A stretch of DNA of 64,000 nucleotides from Sulfuritalea sp. (GCA_016708585.1 JADJFK010000013.1:62001-126000), one strand, 5' to 3'. Positions 1 to 8,791 are shown, numbered from the stretch's first letter. Notes: generated by a model from the letters alone, not told the origin. Translations and numbers: made by a program.

Positions 1-1
1 C

Positions 2-676
2 TTTTTGCTGGGCGAGGCGGTCAAGCAGCGCAATCTGATCGCCTATGGCGTGGTGGTGGCGATTCTCGGCATGGCGCTGTTCAACCTCGGTCTCACGGTA
101 GGCCTGATTCCGCTCGGCAACCAGGCCGGCGCGACGGTGCCCGCCGCCTTCAGCACCAGCGCCGGCGCCGATCCGCTCTACCCCTATCCCATCGGCATCG
201 GTCTGACGCTGATCTTCGCCGCCACCCTGGGCTATGGAGCGACGGTGGCCGAACCGGCTCTCAATGCCATGGGCGTCACGGTGGAAAACCTCACCGACGG
301 CGCCTTTCCGAAGAAACTCCTGATCCAGGCGGTGGCGGTCGGCGTTGCGCTCGGGATCGCCGTCGGCGTCGCCAAGATCGTTTTCCAGTGGTCGATCGTG
401 CCCATGCTGCTGGCCGGATACACGGTAGCGCTGGCGGCCACCTTGTGGTCCAGCGAGGAGTACGTGGCGCTGGCCTGGGACAGCGCCGGCGTCACCACCG
501 GCCCGGTCACCGTGCCGCTGGTGCTGGCGCTGGGACTGGGACTGGGGCAGGCGGTGGGCGCGGCGGAAGGCTTCGGCATCCTCGCCATGGCCTCGCTCGG
601 CCCGATCGTCTCGGTGCTGCTGGTTGGATTCTGGATACGCAGGAGCGCGGCACTCGCCGCGCGCGAACAAGGGTAG
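2..676 (+). CDS. DUF1538 family membrane protein, C-terminal part (5' end outside window)
   Basis: The reading frame is open from the first bases of the window, so the start lies upstream. The visible 224 residues are strongly hydrophobic, with about six membrane segments and repeated Gly/Ala-rich helices, including an ATLGYGATVAEPALNA stretch typical of DUF1538 proteins. These are inner-membrane proteins of unknown function, possibly transporters, that often sit beside PII-like genes. Here two PII-like genes follow at once (4-nt gap, then an overlap), so the three probably form one operon in which the soluble proteins control the membrane protein. The family assignment is from recognition of the pattern; the substrate is unknown. 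Confidence 0.75.
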   Translation, partial: FLLGEAVKQRNLIAYGVVVAILGMALFNLGLTVGLIPLGNQAGATVPAAFSTSAGADPLYPYPIGIGLTLIFAATLGYGATVAEPALNAMGVTVENLTDGAFPKKLLIQAVAVGVALGIAVGVAKIVFQWSIVPMLLAGYTVALAATLWSSEEYVALAWDSAGVTTGPVTVPLVLALGLGLGQAVGAAEGFGILAMASLGPIVSVLLVGFWIRRSAALAAREQG

Positions 677-680
677 GACG

Positions 681-1052
681 ATGAAACAACGCGACGAAAT
701 CGTGGTGCTGACCGACGCGGTGCTGATCACCTGCATCGTCCAGCGCGGCGTGGCCGACATGGTGGTCGATGCGGCGACGGAAGCCGGCGCCCAGGGGGCG
801 ACGATCTTCTATGCGCGTGGCACCGGCGTGCGGCAGAAACACCTCGGCGTGCTCGGCATCACGGTCAATGCCGAAAAGGAAGTGATCTACATCGTTGCGC
901 CGTCCGACCATGCCGACCATATCTTCGAGCGCGTCTATGTTGCGGCCAAGCTCGACACGCCGGGCATGGGCATGATCTACATGTCGCCGCTGGACAAGAT
1001 GGCGACCTACGTGCCGCCGGAAGTCGCCGCGCGCTTCGGTCACCATGACTGA
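681..1052 (+). CDS. PII-like signalling protein (first of a pair)
   Basis: A 123-residue protein with a ferredoxin-like PII layout: it opens with a short beta strand (IVVLTDAVLITCIVQRG) and has a GTGVRQKHLGVLGI loop where PII proteins carry the T-loop/B-loop region. Canonical GlnB/GlnK features such as the uridylylated Tyr51 context are not seen, so this is a PII-like protein rather than GlnB. It begins four bases after the DUF1538 stop and overlaps the next PII-like gene by eight bases, so co-translation is likely. I infer a ligand-dependent regulator of the DUF1538 protein; the ligand is not predictable from sequence. Confidence 0.72.
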   Translation: MKQRDEIVVLTDAVLITCIVQRGVADMVVDAATEAGAQGATIFYARGTGVRQKHLGVLGITVNAEKEVIYIVAPSDHADHIFERVYVAAKLDTPGMGMIYMSPLDKMATYVPPEVAARFGHHD

Positions 1053-1401
1053 CGTCCTGCATCTGCCCCCGCCGCGCGGCGAATATCGGATCATTACCTG
1101 CATCATGCCGGCCGGGCGCGGTGCCGAGGTCCTGGAGGCCCTGCGCCGCGAACTCGGCGTGGTCAGCACCAGCCTGCACCACGCCCGCGGCATCGGCACC
1201 CAGAGCCTGCGCCACCGGGTGTATTCGGACGAGAAGCAGGTGCTGACCGCGGTGGTTGCGGCGGAGCGGGGCGATGAGGTATTCGAACTGATCTACTTCG
1301 CCGCCGGGCTCAATCTGCCGCACGCCGGCATGGTCATGATGGGCCGGGCTTTCCGTGCGGCCGGATTGGAGTCGCCGCTCGCCGCCGAGGACGTGCAGTA
1401 G
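1045..1401 (+). CDS. PII-like signalling protein (second of a pair)
   Basis: A 118-residue protein of the same general PII-like fold as the preceding gene but clearly diverged. It has an N-terminal strand (YRIITCIMPAGRGAEVLEAL), a central HHARGIGTQSLRHR loop in the T-loop position, and a C-terminal IYFAAGLNLPHAGMVMM segment. The ATG lies inside the end of the previous gene (ATGACTGA, 8-nt overlap), so the two are translationally coupled. Two tandem, non-identical PII-like proteins next to one membrane protein suggest a heteromeric regulator. Function is inferred from context only. Confidence 0.7.
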   Translation: MTDVLHLPPPRGEYRIITCIMPAGRGAEVLEALRRELGVVSTSLHHARGIGTQSLRHRVYSDEKQVLTAVVAAERGDEVFELIYFAAGLNLPHAGMVMMGRAFRAAGLESPLAAEDVQ

Positions 1402-1434
1402 GCCGCGACGGGCCGTGGCCGGCGGACGGCCTGG

Positions 1435-1857
1435 CTACTTGACCACCGTCACCGGGCAGGAGGACAGGTAGATCACGTCCCTGGCCACCGTTCCCATGAG
1501 CGCGGCGGCCAGCTTGCCGGTACCTTGCCGGCCAAGCACGATGACGTCACACTCGCGCTCGGCGGCGATGCGGGCGATGCTCTCGGCGACGGGGCCGAGC
1601 ACCACCAGGGGTTCATGGGCGACCCCGGCGGCGTCGAGCTGTGCCCGTGCCGGCGCCAGGGCATCGCCGCCGCGGGTTTCCTGCATGGCTTCGATCTCGC
1701 GCAAAGGCATGTGGCCGAGCACCTCCGGTGCGTCGATCGGCGGCTGCACGTTGAGCAGCAGGACGTCGCAGGCGGTGCTGTTCTTTGCCAGCAGGATGGC
1801 ATGCCGGGCGACGCGCTCGGAATGCTCGGAACCATCGACCGGAAGCAGAATTCTCAT
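1435..1857 (-). CDS. Universal stress protein (UspA family)
   Basis: A 140-residue single-domain Usp protein, convergent with the PII-like operon. It starts MRILLPVDGSEHS, the usual first strand with the Asp that contacts ATP. It keeps the nucleotide loop near the C-terminus as GRQGTGKLAAALMGTVARDV (Gly-x2-Gly-x9-Gly), followed by SCPVTVVK, so it should belong to the ATP-binding subgroup. It is cytoplasmic, with no signal or membrane segment. Usp proteins of this kind respond to starvation, redox or membrane stress. Its closeness to transport and PII-like genes is suggestive, but it is transcribed separately. Confidence 0.88.
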   Translation of the reverse strand: MRILLPVDGSEHSERVARHAILLAKNSTACDVLLLNVQPPIDAPEVLGHMPLREIEAMQETRGGDALAPARAQLDAAGVAHEPLVVLGPVAESIARIAAERECDVIVLGRQGTGKLAAALMGTVARDVIYLSSCPVTVVK

Positions 1858-1994
1858 GGCTGGGCTTTCGTTTTCTGTAAGGCGCGAAGTTTAGCGCATT
1901 CCGTCGGAATCCACGTCCACAAAGCCGCCATGGCGCGGGTGTCGAGGGCCGGCAGGCTGCTACAATCCGCGAACAAAAACGACGGGAGTGGGAG

Positions 1995-3438
1995 ATGGAA
2001 GCTTCGCATCGCAGGAAAATGTCCTTGCCGCCGGCTGGCCGTGTGCTGGCGCTCACCGGTGTGCTGCTTGCGGCGTCCGCGGTGCAGGCGGCTGATGGCG
2101 CAGCTGCTTCACCCGCTTTGTTCGGCATCCCGGTGGACTTCATCCTCTTTGCGGCGACACTGCTCGGCGTCGCCCTGTTCCATCACTACGTATTGCAGGT
2201 GGCGCTGACCGGCCTGGTGACGATCACCGCCTACAAGGTCATGTTCACCGGCTTCAAGACCGGCGCCGGCATCGCCGGTTTCGGCGCGCACATGGCGCAC
2301 GAATGGGTGCTGCTGGCCAACCTGCTCGGGCTGCTGGTCGGCTTCGCCCTGCTGGCGCGGCACTTCGAGGACAGCGGGGTGCCGGAGGTGCTGCCCAGAT
2401 TACTGCCCGAAGGCTGGCTGGGGCCCCTTCATGCTGCTGGTGATCATCTTCGTCCTCTCCGGTTTCCTCGACAACATCGCGGCGGCGCTGATCGGCGCCA
2501 CGGTGGCGGCCAGCGTGTTCAAGCGCAAGGTGCATATCGGCTACCTCGCCGCCATCGTCGCCGCTTCGAACGGCGGCGGCGCCGGCTCGGTGGTCGGCGA
2601 CACGACGACGACCATGATGTGGCTGGACGGCGTCAGTCCGCTCGACGTGGTCGAGGCCTATATCGCCTCCGGCGTGGCGCTGGTGGTGTTCGGCATTCCG
2701 GCGGCGCTGCTGCAGCACAAGCACATGGCCATCAGCCGCGATTTCCAGGCGGCGCACCACATCGACTGGGCGCGGGTCGGCATCGTGGTCTTCATCCTCG
2801 TCTGCGCCATCATCACCAACGTCACGGTGAACCTGAAGTTTGCCGCCGCCGCCGAACACTTCCCCTTCCTCGGCGCCGCGATCTGGGTCGCGCTGCTGGT
2901 GGCCGTGCCGCTGCGCAAGCCGGAGTGGAGCCTGATTCCGGGCGCCTTCAAGGGCTCGGTGTTCCTGCTGTCGCTGGTCACCTGCGCCTCGATGATGCCG
3001 GTCGAAGAGTTGCCGGCGGCATCCTGGCCTTCGGCGCTGGCGCTCGGCTTCATCTCGGCGGTGTTCGACAACATTCCGCTGACCGCGCTGGCCTTGAAGC
3101 AGGGCGGCTACGACTGGGGCTTCCTCGCCTACGCCGTCGGTTTCGGCGGCTCGATGCTGTGGTTCGGTTCCTCCGCCGGCGTCGCCGTGGCCAACCTGTT
3201 CCCCGAGGCCAAGTCGGTCGGCCAGTGGCTGCGCCACGGCTGGTTCATTCCGGTCGGCTATGTCGTCGGCTTCTTCGCCCTGCTGGCGATTCTGGGCTGG
3301 CATCCGCATGAGAAGGTCAAGGAAGGGGTGCCCGCCTCGGCCCTGGTCGAGAAGCTCAAGGCACGGCAGGGCGAAGCTGCTCCGGCGCCGGGCTCCGCAC
3401 CGCCTCCGGCCCCGGTCGGCGCCCCGGGTTACCAGTAA
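1995..3438 (+). pseudogene. nhaD: NhaD-type Na+/H+ antiporter (ArsB/NhaD permease), frameshifted
   Basis: Two reading frames together give one ArsB/NhaD permease of about 480 residues. The first frame (from ATG 1995) encodes a signal-like N-terminus and the first membrane helices, up to LPEGWLGP. The protein continues in another frame as FMLLVIIFVLSGFLDN, then the signature region GGGAGSVVGDTTTTMMW and the C-terminal helices ending at 3438. The switch falls at a CCCC run (2424-2427); removing one C restores a continuous protein. This is either a sequencing/assembly indel or a real inactivating mutation. An intact protein would exchange Na+ or Li+ for protons in the inner membrane. The TACAAT at 1961-1966 may be its -10 box. 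Confidence 0.8.
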
Positions 3439-3536
3439 GCGCGGGAGCTTGAACTTTCCGCGAGTTGCCGCATCTATGGCTGGCGTCTGCGCGAAAACCG
3501 CGCCTCGCACATCGGATTGTCACTGGAGATCATGCA

Positions 3537-4418
3537 ATGAAACGCATCGTGCTGTTCCTTGTCACCAACCTTGCCGTGATGCTGGTGCTGTCGATCGCCG
3601 CCAGCGTGCTGGGGGTGAACCGGTACCTGACCGCGAACGGCCTCGACCTGGGCACGCTGCTGGTCTTCGCCGGCATCATGGGTTTCGGCGGCGCCTTCAT
3701 TTCGCTGGCCATGTCGAAGATGATGGCCAAGTGGTCGACCGGCGCGCGCATCATCGACAGCCCCTCGACCTCGACCGAGTTCTGGCTGGTCGAGACCGTG
3801 CGCAAGCAGGCGGAAAAGGCCGGCATCGCGATGCCCGAGGTCGCCATCTACGAAGGCGCGCCGAATGCCTTCGCCACCGGGCCGAGCCGCAATAACTCGC
3901 TGGTCGCGGTATCCACCGGCCTGTTGCAGGGCATGAGCAAGGAAGAAGTCGAGGCGGTGCTGGCGCACGAAGTCAGCCACGTCGGCAACGGCGACATGGT
4001 AACGCTGACGCTGATCCAGGGCGTGGTCAATACCTTCGTCATCTTCCTGTCGCGCATCGTCGGGTATCTCGTCGACAGCTTCCTGCGCCGCGGCGACAGC
4101 CAGTCCTCCGGTCCCGGCATCGGCTACACGATCACCGTGATCGTCTGCGACATCCTGTTCGGCATCCTGGCCAGCATCATCGTCGCCTGGTTTTCGCGCC
4201 AGCGCGAATTCCGTGCCGACGCCGGCGCCGCCGGCCTGATGGGTTCGCCGCGGCCGATGATCGCCGCCCTGCAGCGCCTCGGCGGCATGGAAGTCGAGCC
4301 GCTGCCGAAGGCACTCGCGAGTTCCGGCATCGCCGGCGGCCGCGGCCTGATGGCGCTGTTCGCCAGCCATCCGAGCATGGAAGAGCGCATCGCCGCGCTC
4401 TCGGCGCAAGGCCGGTGA
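3537..4418 (+). CDS. htpX: Protease HtpX homolog
   Basis: A 293-residue membrane zinc metalloprotease of family M48. Two N-terminal membrane helices ([19 protein letters not shown] and the [19 protein letters not shown] stretch) precede the catalytic site. HEVSH (H144-H148) gives the HExxH zinc site, and a third ligand is expected in the later FRADAGAA segment. Two further helices flank residues 160-220. HtpX degrades misfolded membrane proteins at the cytoplasmic face and is usually part of the heat or membrane stress response. The start at 3537 has typical HtpX N-terminal sequence. The stop overlaps the next start by GTGA. Confidence 0.95.
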   Translation: MKRIVLFLVTNLAVMLVLSIAASVLGVNRYLTANGLDLGTLLVFAGIMGFGGAFISLAMSKMMAKWSTGARIIDSPSTSTEFWLVETVRKQAEKAGIAMPEVAIYEGAPNAFATGPSRNNSLVAVSTGLLQGMSKEEVEAVLAHEVSHVGNGDMVTLTLIQGVVNTFVIFLSRIVGYLVDSFLRRGDSQSSGPGIGYTITVIVCDILFGILASIIVAWFSRQREFRADAGAAGLMGSPRPMIAALQRLGGMEVEPLPKALASSGIAGGRGLMALFASHPSMEERIAALSAQGR

Positions 4419-5785
4419 GTTTGCGTTTGCCGCAGCGTTACGGCAGGCCCCCGCTCGTCGCGGGGGCCTTTGCTTTTCTGTTCGCCGCAGCGCCTGCCTG
4501 GGCCGCTGCCTCCGATGTGGTCGGCGCCAACCTGCTGTGGCTGGCGCTGATCCTGATGTCTGCCCGGCTGTTCGCCCCGCTGGCGCAAAAACTCGGTTTC
4601 CCTGCGGTGCTGGGCGAATTGCTGCTCGGCGTGCTGCTGGGCAACCTGGCGCTGGCGGGCATCAACGGTTTTGACTCCATCAAGCACGATCCGGCGGTGA
4701 AGTTCATCGCCGAACTCGGTGTCATCGTGCTGCTCCTGCAGATCGGCCTTGAAACCCGGCTGGCGGACCTGATCAAGGTGGGGCCGCGCGCCCTGGCCGT
4801 CGGCAGCATCGGCATTGTCGTGCCCTTCGTCCTCGGCGCATTCGTCATGGGGCCGTGGCTGGCGCCGGGATTGTCCGCCAACACTTACCTCTTCCTCGGC
4901 GCCACGCTCGCCGCCACCTCGGTCGGCATCACCGGTCGCGTCTTCCGCGACCTGGGCAAGCTCGATACGCCGGCGGCGCGCATCGTGCTGGGCGCCGCGG
5001 TGATCGACGACGTGCTGGGGCTGGTGATCCTCGCCGTGGTCACCAGCCTGGTGCAGGCAGGTTCGGTCAGCGTCGGCCAGGTCGGCGGCATCATCGCCGA
5101 AGCGGTGATCTTCCTCGCCGGCTCGATCTGGATCGGGCGCCTGATCGCGCCGCATTCCAGCCGCTGGCTGGCACAACTCGATGCCGGACCCTCGATGCTG
5201 TTCGCCCAGGTGCTGGCCACCGGGCTATTCCTCGCCTGGCTGGCCCATGCCATCGGCCTGGCGCCGATCATCGGCGCTTTCGCCGCCGGCCTGCTGTTCG
5301 AACCGATCTTTCTGCGCGACTTCGACCGGCCGGCCATCGTGCGCGATATCGAGCCCCTGCTGCCGGCGAGCGATCCCGGGCTGGCCGAGCGCCTGCGCCC
5401 GATCCTGAAGAAGCATGGCGGCCACCAGCACGAACACATGATCGAACCGATCGGCTATTTCTTCGTCCCGGTGTTTTTCGTCCTGACCGGCATGCAGGTG
5501 GATTTGCAGACTTTCGCCGACCCGAAAATTCTCGTCATCGGGCTCGGCGTCACCGCCGTCGCCATTGCCGGCAAGCTGGTCGCCGGTCTTGCCGCCGGTT
5601 CATCGGGCAAGTGGGTGGTGGGCTGGGGCATGGTGCCGCGCGGTGAAGTCGGCCTGATTTTTGCCATGGTCGGCAAGAATCTCGGGGTGATGAACGAAGC
5701 CATGTTTTCGGTGATCGTGCTGATGGTGATCCTGACCACGCTGATCACGCCGCCGGTGCTGACCTGGCTGCTCAAGCGGCAGTAG
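4415..5785 (+). CDS. CPA2-family cation/proton antiporter
   Basis: About 456 residues with around 12-13 membrane helices. The Na/H exchanger domain carries [11 protein letters not shown] and [13 protein letters not shown]; the two adjacent Asp residues in the latter mark the ion-binding DD pair of electrogenic CPA2 antiporters. There is no C-terminal TrkA-N domain, so it is shorter than KefB/KefC. The N-terminus looks like a signal peptide ([12 protein letters not shown]). GTG 4415 overlaps the htpX stop, but TTG 4427 is also possible. A terminator-like hairpin lies inside codons 11-21. The transported cation (Na+ or K+) cannot be assigned. Confidence 0.85.
   Translation: MSLRLPQRYGRPPLVAGAFAFLFAAAPAWAAASDVVGANLLWLALILMSARLFAPLAQKLGFPAVLGELLLGVLLGNLALAGINGFDSIKHDPAVKFIAELGVIVLLLQIGLETRLADLIKVGPRALAVGSIGIVVPFVLGAFVMGPWLAPGLSANTYLFLGATLAATSVGITGRVFRDLGKLDTPAARIVLGAAVIDDVLGLVILAVVTSLVQAGSVSVGQVGGIIAEAVIFLAGSIWIGRLIAPHSSRWLAQLDAGPSMLFAQVLATGLFLAWLAHAIGLAPIIGAFAAGLLFEPIFLRDFDRPAIVRDIEPLLPASDPGLAERLRPILKKHGGHQHEHMIEPIGYFFVPVFFVLTGMQVDLQTFADPKILVIGLGVTAVAIAGKLVAGLAAGSSGKWVVGWGMVPRGEVGLIFAMVGKNLGVMNEAMFSVIVLMVILTTLITPPVLTWLLKRQ
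4446..4477 (+). terminator. Terminator-like hairpin inside the start of the antiporter gene
   Basis: A perfect 9-bp stem (GGCCCCCGC at 4446-4454 pairing with GCGGGGGCC at 4460-4468) with a 5-nt loop, followed by TTTGCTTTT. This is a textbook intrinsic terminator shape just after htpX, yet it lies within the predicted signal peptide of the antiporter. It may stop htpX transcripts or act as an attenuator for the downstream gene. Confidence 0.6.
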
Positions 5786-5812
5786 GCCGGCGGCCGGGCA
5801 GGGCCGCACCGC

Positions 5813-5818
5813 TATAAT
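5813..5818 (+). promoter_or_regulatory. Probable psd -10 box
   Basis: A TATAAT hexamer 28 bases before the psd GTG start. No clear -35 element lies 16-18 bases upstream. The context GC-TATAAT-CC resembles the GC-TAAAAT boxes before lpxC, secA and glnE in this window. Confidence 0.45.
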
Positions 5819-5845
5819 CCGCCGCTTCGTCCACCGAGCGCCATC

Positions 5846-6693
5846 GTGTCCGAGCGCCTTGCCGTCCTTGCCCAGTACCTGTTGCCCAAGCAGGCGCTTA
5901 CCGCGCTGGCCGGCAAGTTCGCCTCGGCCCGCGCCGGCGGCCTCACCACCGCCGTGATCCGCTGGTTCGTCGGCCGCTACGGGGTCAACATGGCCGAGGC
6001 GGCGAATCCGGACATCGCCGGCTACGCCAGCTTCAACGAGTTCTTCACGCGGCCGCTGCAGGCGGGCGCGCGGCCGCTGGCCGAAGCCGATTTCATCTGC
6101 CCGGTCGACGGCGCGATCAGCCAGTTCGGCGCCATCGACCGCGACCAGGTCTTCCAGGCCAAGGGCCACAGCTATTCGACGACCGCGCTGGTCGGCGGCG
6201 ATGCCGTGCTGGCCGCGCAATTCGAGAACGGCCACTTCGCCACGCTCTACCTGAGCCCGAAGGACTATCACCGCATCCACATGCCCTGCGCCGGAAAACT
6301 CACGCGCATGATCCACGTGCCGGGCGACCTGTTCTCGGTGAATCCCGTGACGGCGCGCGGCGTGCCGGGCCTCTTCGCCCGCAACGAGCGCGTGGTCTGC
6401 GTCTTCGAGGGCGAGGCCGGTCCGTTCGTGCTGGTGCTGGTCGGCGCCACCATCGTCGGCAGCATGGCCACGGTGTGGCATGGCGTGGTGAATCCGCCGC
6501 GTCCGGGCCGACTGCGCGAATGGCGCTACGAGGATCAGGACTTGCGCTACCGGCAGGGCGATGAAATGGGCCGCTTCCTGCTCGGCTCCACCGTGGTCAT
6601 GCTGTTCCGCGAAACACACTCAGCTTCAATTCCGAATGGTCGCCGCAGCGACCCATTCGTCTCGGCGAAAAGATGGGAGATCGGGTCGCCTGA
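5846..6693 (+). CDS. psd: Phosphatidylserine decarboxylase, with a frameshift near the C-terminus
   Basis: Converts phosphatidylserine to phosphatidylethanolamine at the inner membrane. The sequence keeps the N-terminal region, the FNEFFTRPL motif, the DGAISQFG segment, the YHRIHMP histidine motif and the LGST self-cleavage site (Ser248 becomes the pyruvoyl group). Just after LGSTVVMLF the frame breaks. As printed it runs into an unrelated tail to 6853. Adding one C to the CC at about 6609-6610 gives PRNTLSFNSEWS, then PIRLGEKMG and a stop at 6693, the normal psd ending (282 residues). So this is an indel in the data or a recent mutation. The GTG start fits the usual length. Confidence 0.85.
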
Positions 6694-6890
6694 TCGATGC
6701 CGCCAAGGTGGACCGGCCCACCTCGGGAGTCTGCTTGGCAGGGAGGTCGCTCGTCCTGTTGCCACTTCTCAGAAAGCACATTCAATATCAGTGCTATCCA
6801 TACTGTTTTTATTGAATAAAAATTCAATAAAAATTCTCTCGTCCTGCGCCTAAGCCCTTGTTGCACTTGGAAAAATAGCGCTTTTCCGGC
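6694..6890. other. AT-rich spacer between psd and mraZ with inverted repeats
   Basis: No gene is seen here. The stretch is much more AT-rich than its surroundings. It holds a perfect 12-bp inverted repeat (TTTTTATTGAAT at 6806-6817, AAAA loop, complement at 6822-6833) and a smaller GGAAAA/TTTTCC repeat at 6869-6887 just upstream of the mraZ -35 box. Both could be protein-binding sites. Confidence 0.5.
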
Positions 6891-6919
6891 TTGACCCACA
6901 TCAAAAAGTGTCATAAAGT
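6891..6919 (+). promoter_or_regulatory. mraZ (dcw cluster) promoter
   Basis: TTGACC at 6891-6896 is a good -35. The best -10 is the CATAAAGT stretch at 6912-6919, with 15-17 bp spacing depending on register. It lies about 70 bp before the mraZ ATG and directly abuts the MraZ boxes. Confidence 0.65.
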
Positions 6920-6951
6920 GGGTTCTTGTGGGGATTAGTGGGAAATACGGG
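6919..6951 (+). promoter_or_regulatory. MraZ operator: TGGG boxes with 10-bp period
   Basis: TGGG occurs at 6919, 6929 and 6939, exactly 10 bp apart, with a degenerate fourth (CGGG) at 6948. MraZ is known to bind such direct TGGG repeats upstream of its own gene. The position at and just after the -10 box fits autorepression. Confidence 0.85.
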
Positions 6952-6988
6952 CTGACCAAGAGCCTGATTCCCGGACGGGGGAGATCGG

Positions 6989-7435
6989 ATGTTTCAGGGT
7001 GCGACGGCGCTGAATCTGGATGCCAAAGGCCGCATGGCGGTGCCGAGCCGGCATCGCGACGCCCTGGTGGCGCTGGGCGAAGGGCGCCTGGTGCTGACCG
7101 CGCATCCCCATCGCTGCCTGCTGCTTTATCCGCAGCCCGCCTGGGAACCGATCCGTGCCCAGATCCTCGCTGCGCCCAGCCTGCAAGTGGATTCCGCCAT
7201 GGTGCGGCGCCTGCTGGTGGGTTTTGCCGAGGATGTCGAGCTCGATGGGGCCGGGCGCCTGCTGATTTCGCCCTCCCTGCGCCAATACGCCGGGCTGGAA
7301 AAGGAAATCTGGTTGATCGGCCAGGGCCGCCATTTCGAAGTCTGGTCGGCGGCCGGCTGGCAGGCGCAGCAGGACGCGATTTTCGCCGTCGGCGACAAGC
7401 TCCTGCCTCCGGGCCTGGAAAACCTTGCGCTGTGA
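6989..7435 (+). CDS. mraZ: Transcriptional regulator MraZ
   Basis: A 148-residue protein with two AbrB-like SpoVT repeats. The first carries LNLDAKGRMAVPSRHRDAL and the second VELDGAGRLLISPSLRQYA; both include the conserved DxKGR/DxxGR DNA-binding motifs. MraZ forms rings that bind repeated TGGG boxes and represses the dcw promoter, and four such boxes lie 38-70 bp upstream. RBS GGGGGAG precedes the ATG. It is the first gene of the cell-division and wall cluster, followed after 9 nt by rsmH. The length is normal. Confidence 0.96.
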   Translation: MFQGATALNLDAKGRMAVPSRHRDALVALGEGRLVLTAHPHRCLLLYPQPAWEPIRAQILAAPSLQVDSAMVRRLLVGFAEDVELDGAGRLLISPSLRQYAGLEKEIWLIGQGRHFEVWSAAGWQAQQDAIFAVGDKLLPPGLENLAL

Positions 7436-7444
7436 GCGCCCGCT

Positions 7445-8518
7445 TTGACCGCGAATACCCACGTCAGCGTGCTGCTCGCCGAGTCGGTCGCAGCGCTGGC
7501 GATCCAGCCGGCCGGAATTTATGTCGATGCCACCTTCGGTCGCGGCGGCCACAGCCGGGCGATCCTCGCCGCGCTGGGGCCGCAGGGGCGGCTGATCGCG
7601 CTGGATCGCGATCCGGCGGCGATCGTCGCGGGGGCCTCGATCACGGACCCGCGCTTCACGCTGGTGCATGCGGCGTTCAGCGAATTGGGCGCTGTGCTGG
7701 ATCGGCTCGGCATCGGGCAGGTGGATGGCGTGCTGCTGGACATCGGCGTGTCGTCGCCGCAACTGAATACGCCCGAGAGGGGCATGAGTTTTCGTTTCGA
7801 TGCGCCGCTGGACATGCGCATGGATACGACGCAGGGGGAGACCGCGGCCGAATTCCTGGCACGGGCATCGCAATCAGAAATAGAAAGGGTGGTCAGGGAC
7901 TATGGCGAAGAACGGTTTGCTCATGCGATTGCAAAGGCGCTTGTTGCTGCTCGGGGCGAGCACGGTATTTCAGGGACAGGACAGCTTGCCGCGCTCGTGG
8001 CGCAAGTCGTCCGGACGCGGGAACCGGGTCAGCACCCGGCGACGCGGACTTTTCAGGCTCTACGGATTCACGTCAATCGGGAGCTTGAGGAACTGTCGTT
8101 AGCCCTGCCGCGGGCCGTTGAACGACTGGCACCGGGAGGACGCCTGGCCGTGATCAGCTTTCATTCGCTGGAAGATCGCATCGTCAAGCGCTTCATGCGC
8201 GATGCGGCGCATCCGCCGCAGCCGCCCAAGCGCGTGCCGCTGCGCGCGGCCGACCTGCCACAGCCGGTGATGAGCCTCGTCGGCAAGCCGATCTTCCCTG
8301 CGGAAGCCGAAATTGCCGCCAACCCGCGCTGCCGCAGCGCGGTGTTGCGCGTGGCGGAGAAACTGGGCAATCCCCCCGGCCCCCTTTCCGGGAAAGGGGG
8401 CGACCGGCCTGACGCCGGGCCGCCCCAAGGCAGGGCCGGCCAAAAACACGGAGCCGCGCAGCGGCGAACCACCGTCACCCCCGCCCACGGGCGGGGGCCG
8501 GGGGGTGGGAGTCACTGA
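7445..8518 (+). CDS. rsmH: 16S rRNA (cytosine1402-N4)-methyltransferase RsmH with repeat-derived tail
   Basis: SAM-dependent methyltransferase acting on C1402 of 16S rRNA. It shows the family start THVSVLLAE, the SAM site [25 protein letters not shown], and the C-terminal [15 protein letters not shown]. The usual protein ends near VLRVAEKLG at about residue 308. Here another 48 Gly/Pro/Arg-rich residues follow, and these are encoded entirely by a 135-bp hairpin repeat (8372-8506). The tail is unlikely to have a conserved function and may shorten or stabilise the transcript. The start is TTG 7445; the stop abuts ftsL. Confidence 0.95.
   Translation: MTANTHVSVLLAESVAALAIQPAGIYVDATFGRGGHSRAILAALGPQGRLIALDRDPAAIVAGASITDPRFTLVHAAFSELGAVLDRLGIGQVDGVLLDIGVSSPQLNTPERGMSFRFDAPLDMRMDTTQGETAAEFLARASQSEIERVVRDYGEERFAHAIAKALVAARGEHGISGTGQLAALVAQVVRTREPGQHPATRTFQALRIHVNRELEELSLALPRAVERLAPGGRLAVISFHSLEDRIVKRFMRDAAHPPQPPKRVPLRAADLPQPVMSLVGKPIFPAEAEIAANPRCRSAVLRVAEKLGNPPGPLSGKGGDRPDAGPPQGRAGQKHGAAQRRTTVTPAHGRGPGGGSH
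8372..8506 (+). repeat. Hairpin repeat element C1 with terminal inverted repeats, inside rsmH
   Basis: Left end 8372-8404 and right end 8474-8506 are imperfect inverted copies of each other, each holding its own hairpin (for example CCCCCTTTCCGGGAAAGGGGG-like). The middle carries CCGGGCCGCCCCAAGGCAG (8415-8433), which recurs exactly in opposite orientation at about 39154-39172. The structure is MITE-like. It supplies the last residues and stop of rsmH. Confidence 0.75.
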
Positions 8519-8791
8519 TTGGCACGCCTCAATCTTCTCCTGATCCTGGTACTCGTGGCCTGCGCCCTGTCGGTGGTCAGCGCCAACCATCGCGCGCGCA
8601 AAGTGTTCTCCGAGCTGGAGGCCGGGCAAAAGCGCATGCGCGACCTGGATGTGGAGTGGGGGCAGCTGCAGCTCGAACAGAGCACGCTCGCCGCCCATGT
8701 CCGCGTCGCGGCGGTGGCGCGCGACAAGCTGGGCATGAAGCCGCCGGCGCCGGGACAGATCATTTCCGTCGACGCGCTGCCGGGGAAATGA
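8519..8791 (+). CDS. ftsL: Cell division protein FtsL
   Basis: A 90-residue bitopic membrane protein: a short N-terminus, one membrane helix (LNLLLILVLVACALSVVSANH), then a coiled-coil-like periplasmic part rich in Glu, Leu and Arg. FtsL joins FtsB and FtsQ and activates FtsWI at the divisome. The start is TTG directly after the rsmH stop; low sequence conservation is normal, and identification rests on size, topology and position between rsmH and ftsI. Confidence 0.9.
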   Translation: MARLNLLLILVLVACALSVVSANHRARKVFSELEAGQKRMRDLDVEWGQLQLEQSTLAAHVRVAAVARDKLGMKPPAPGQIISVDALPGK

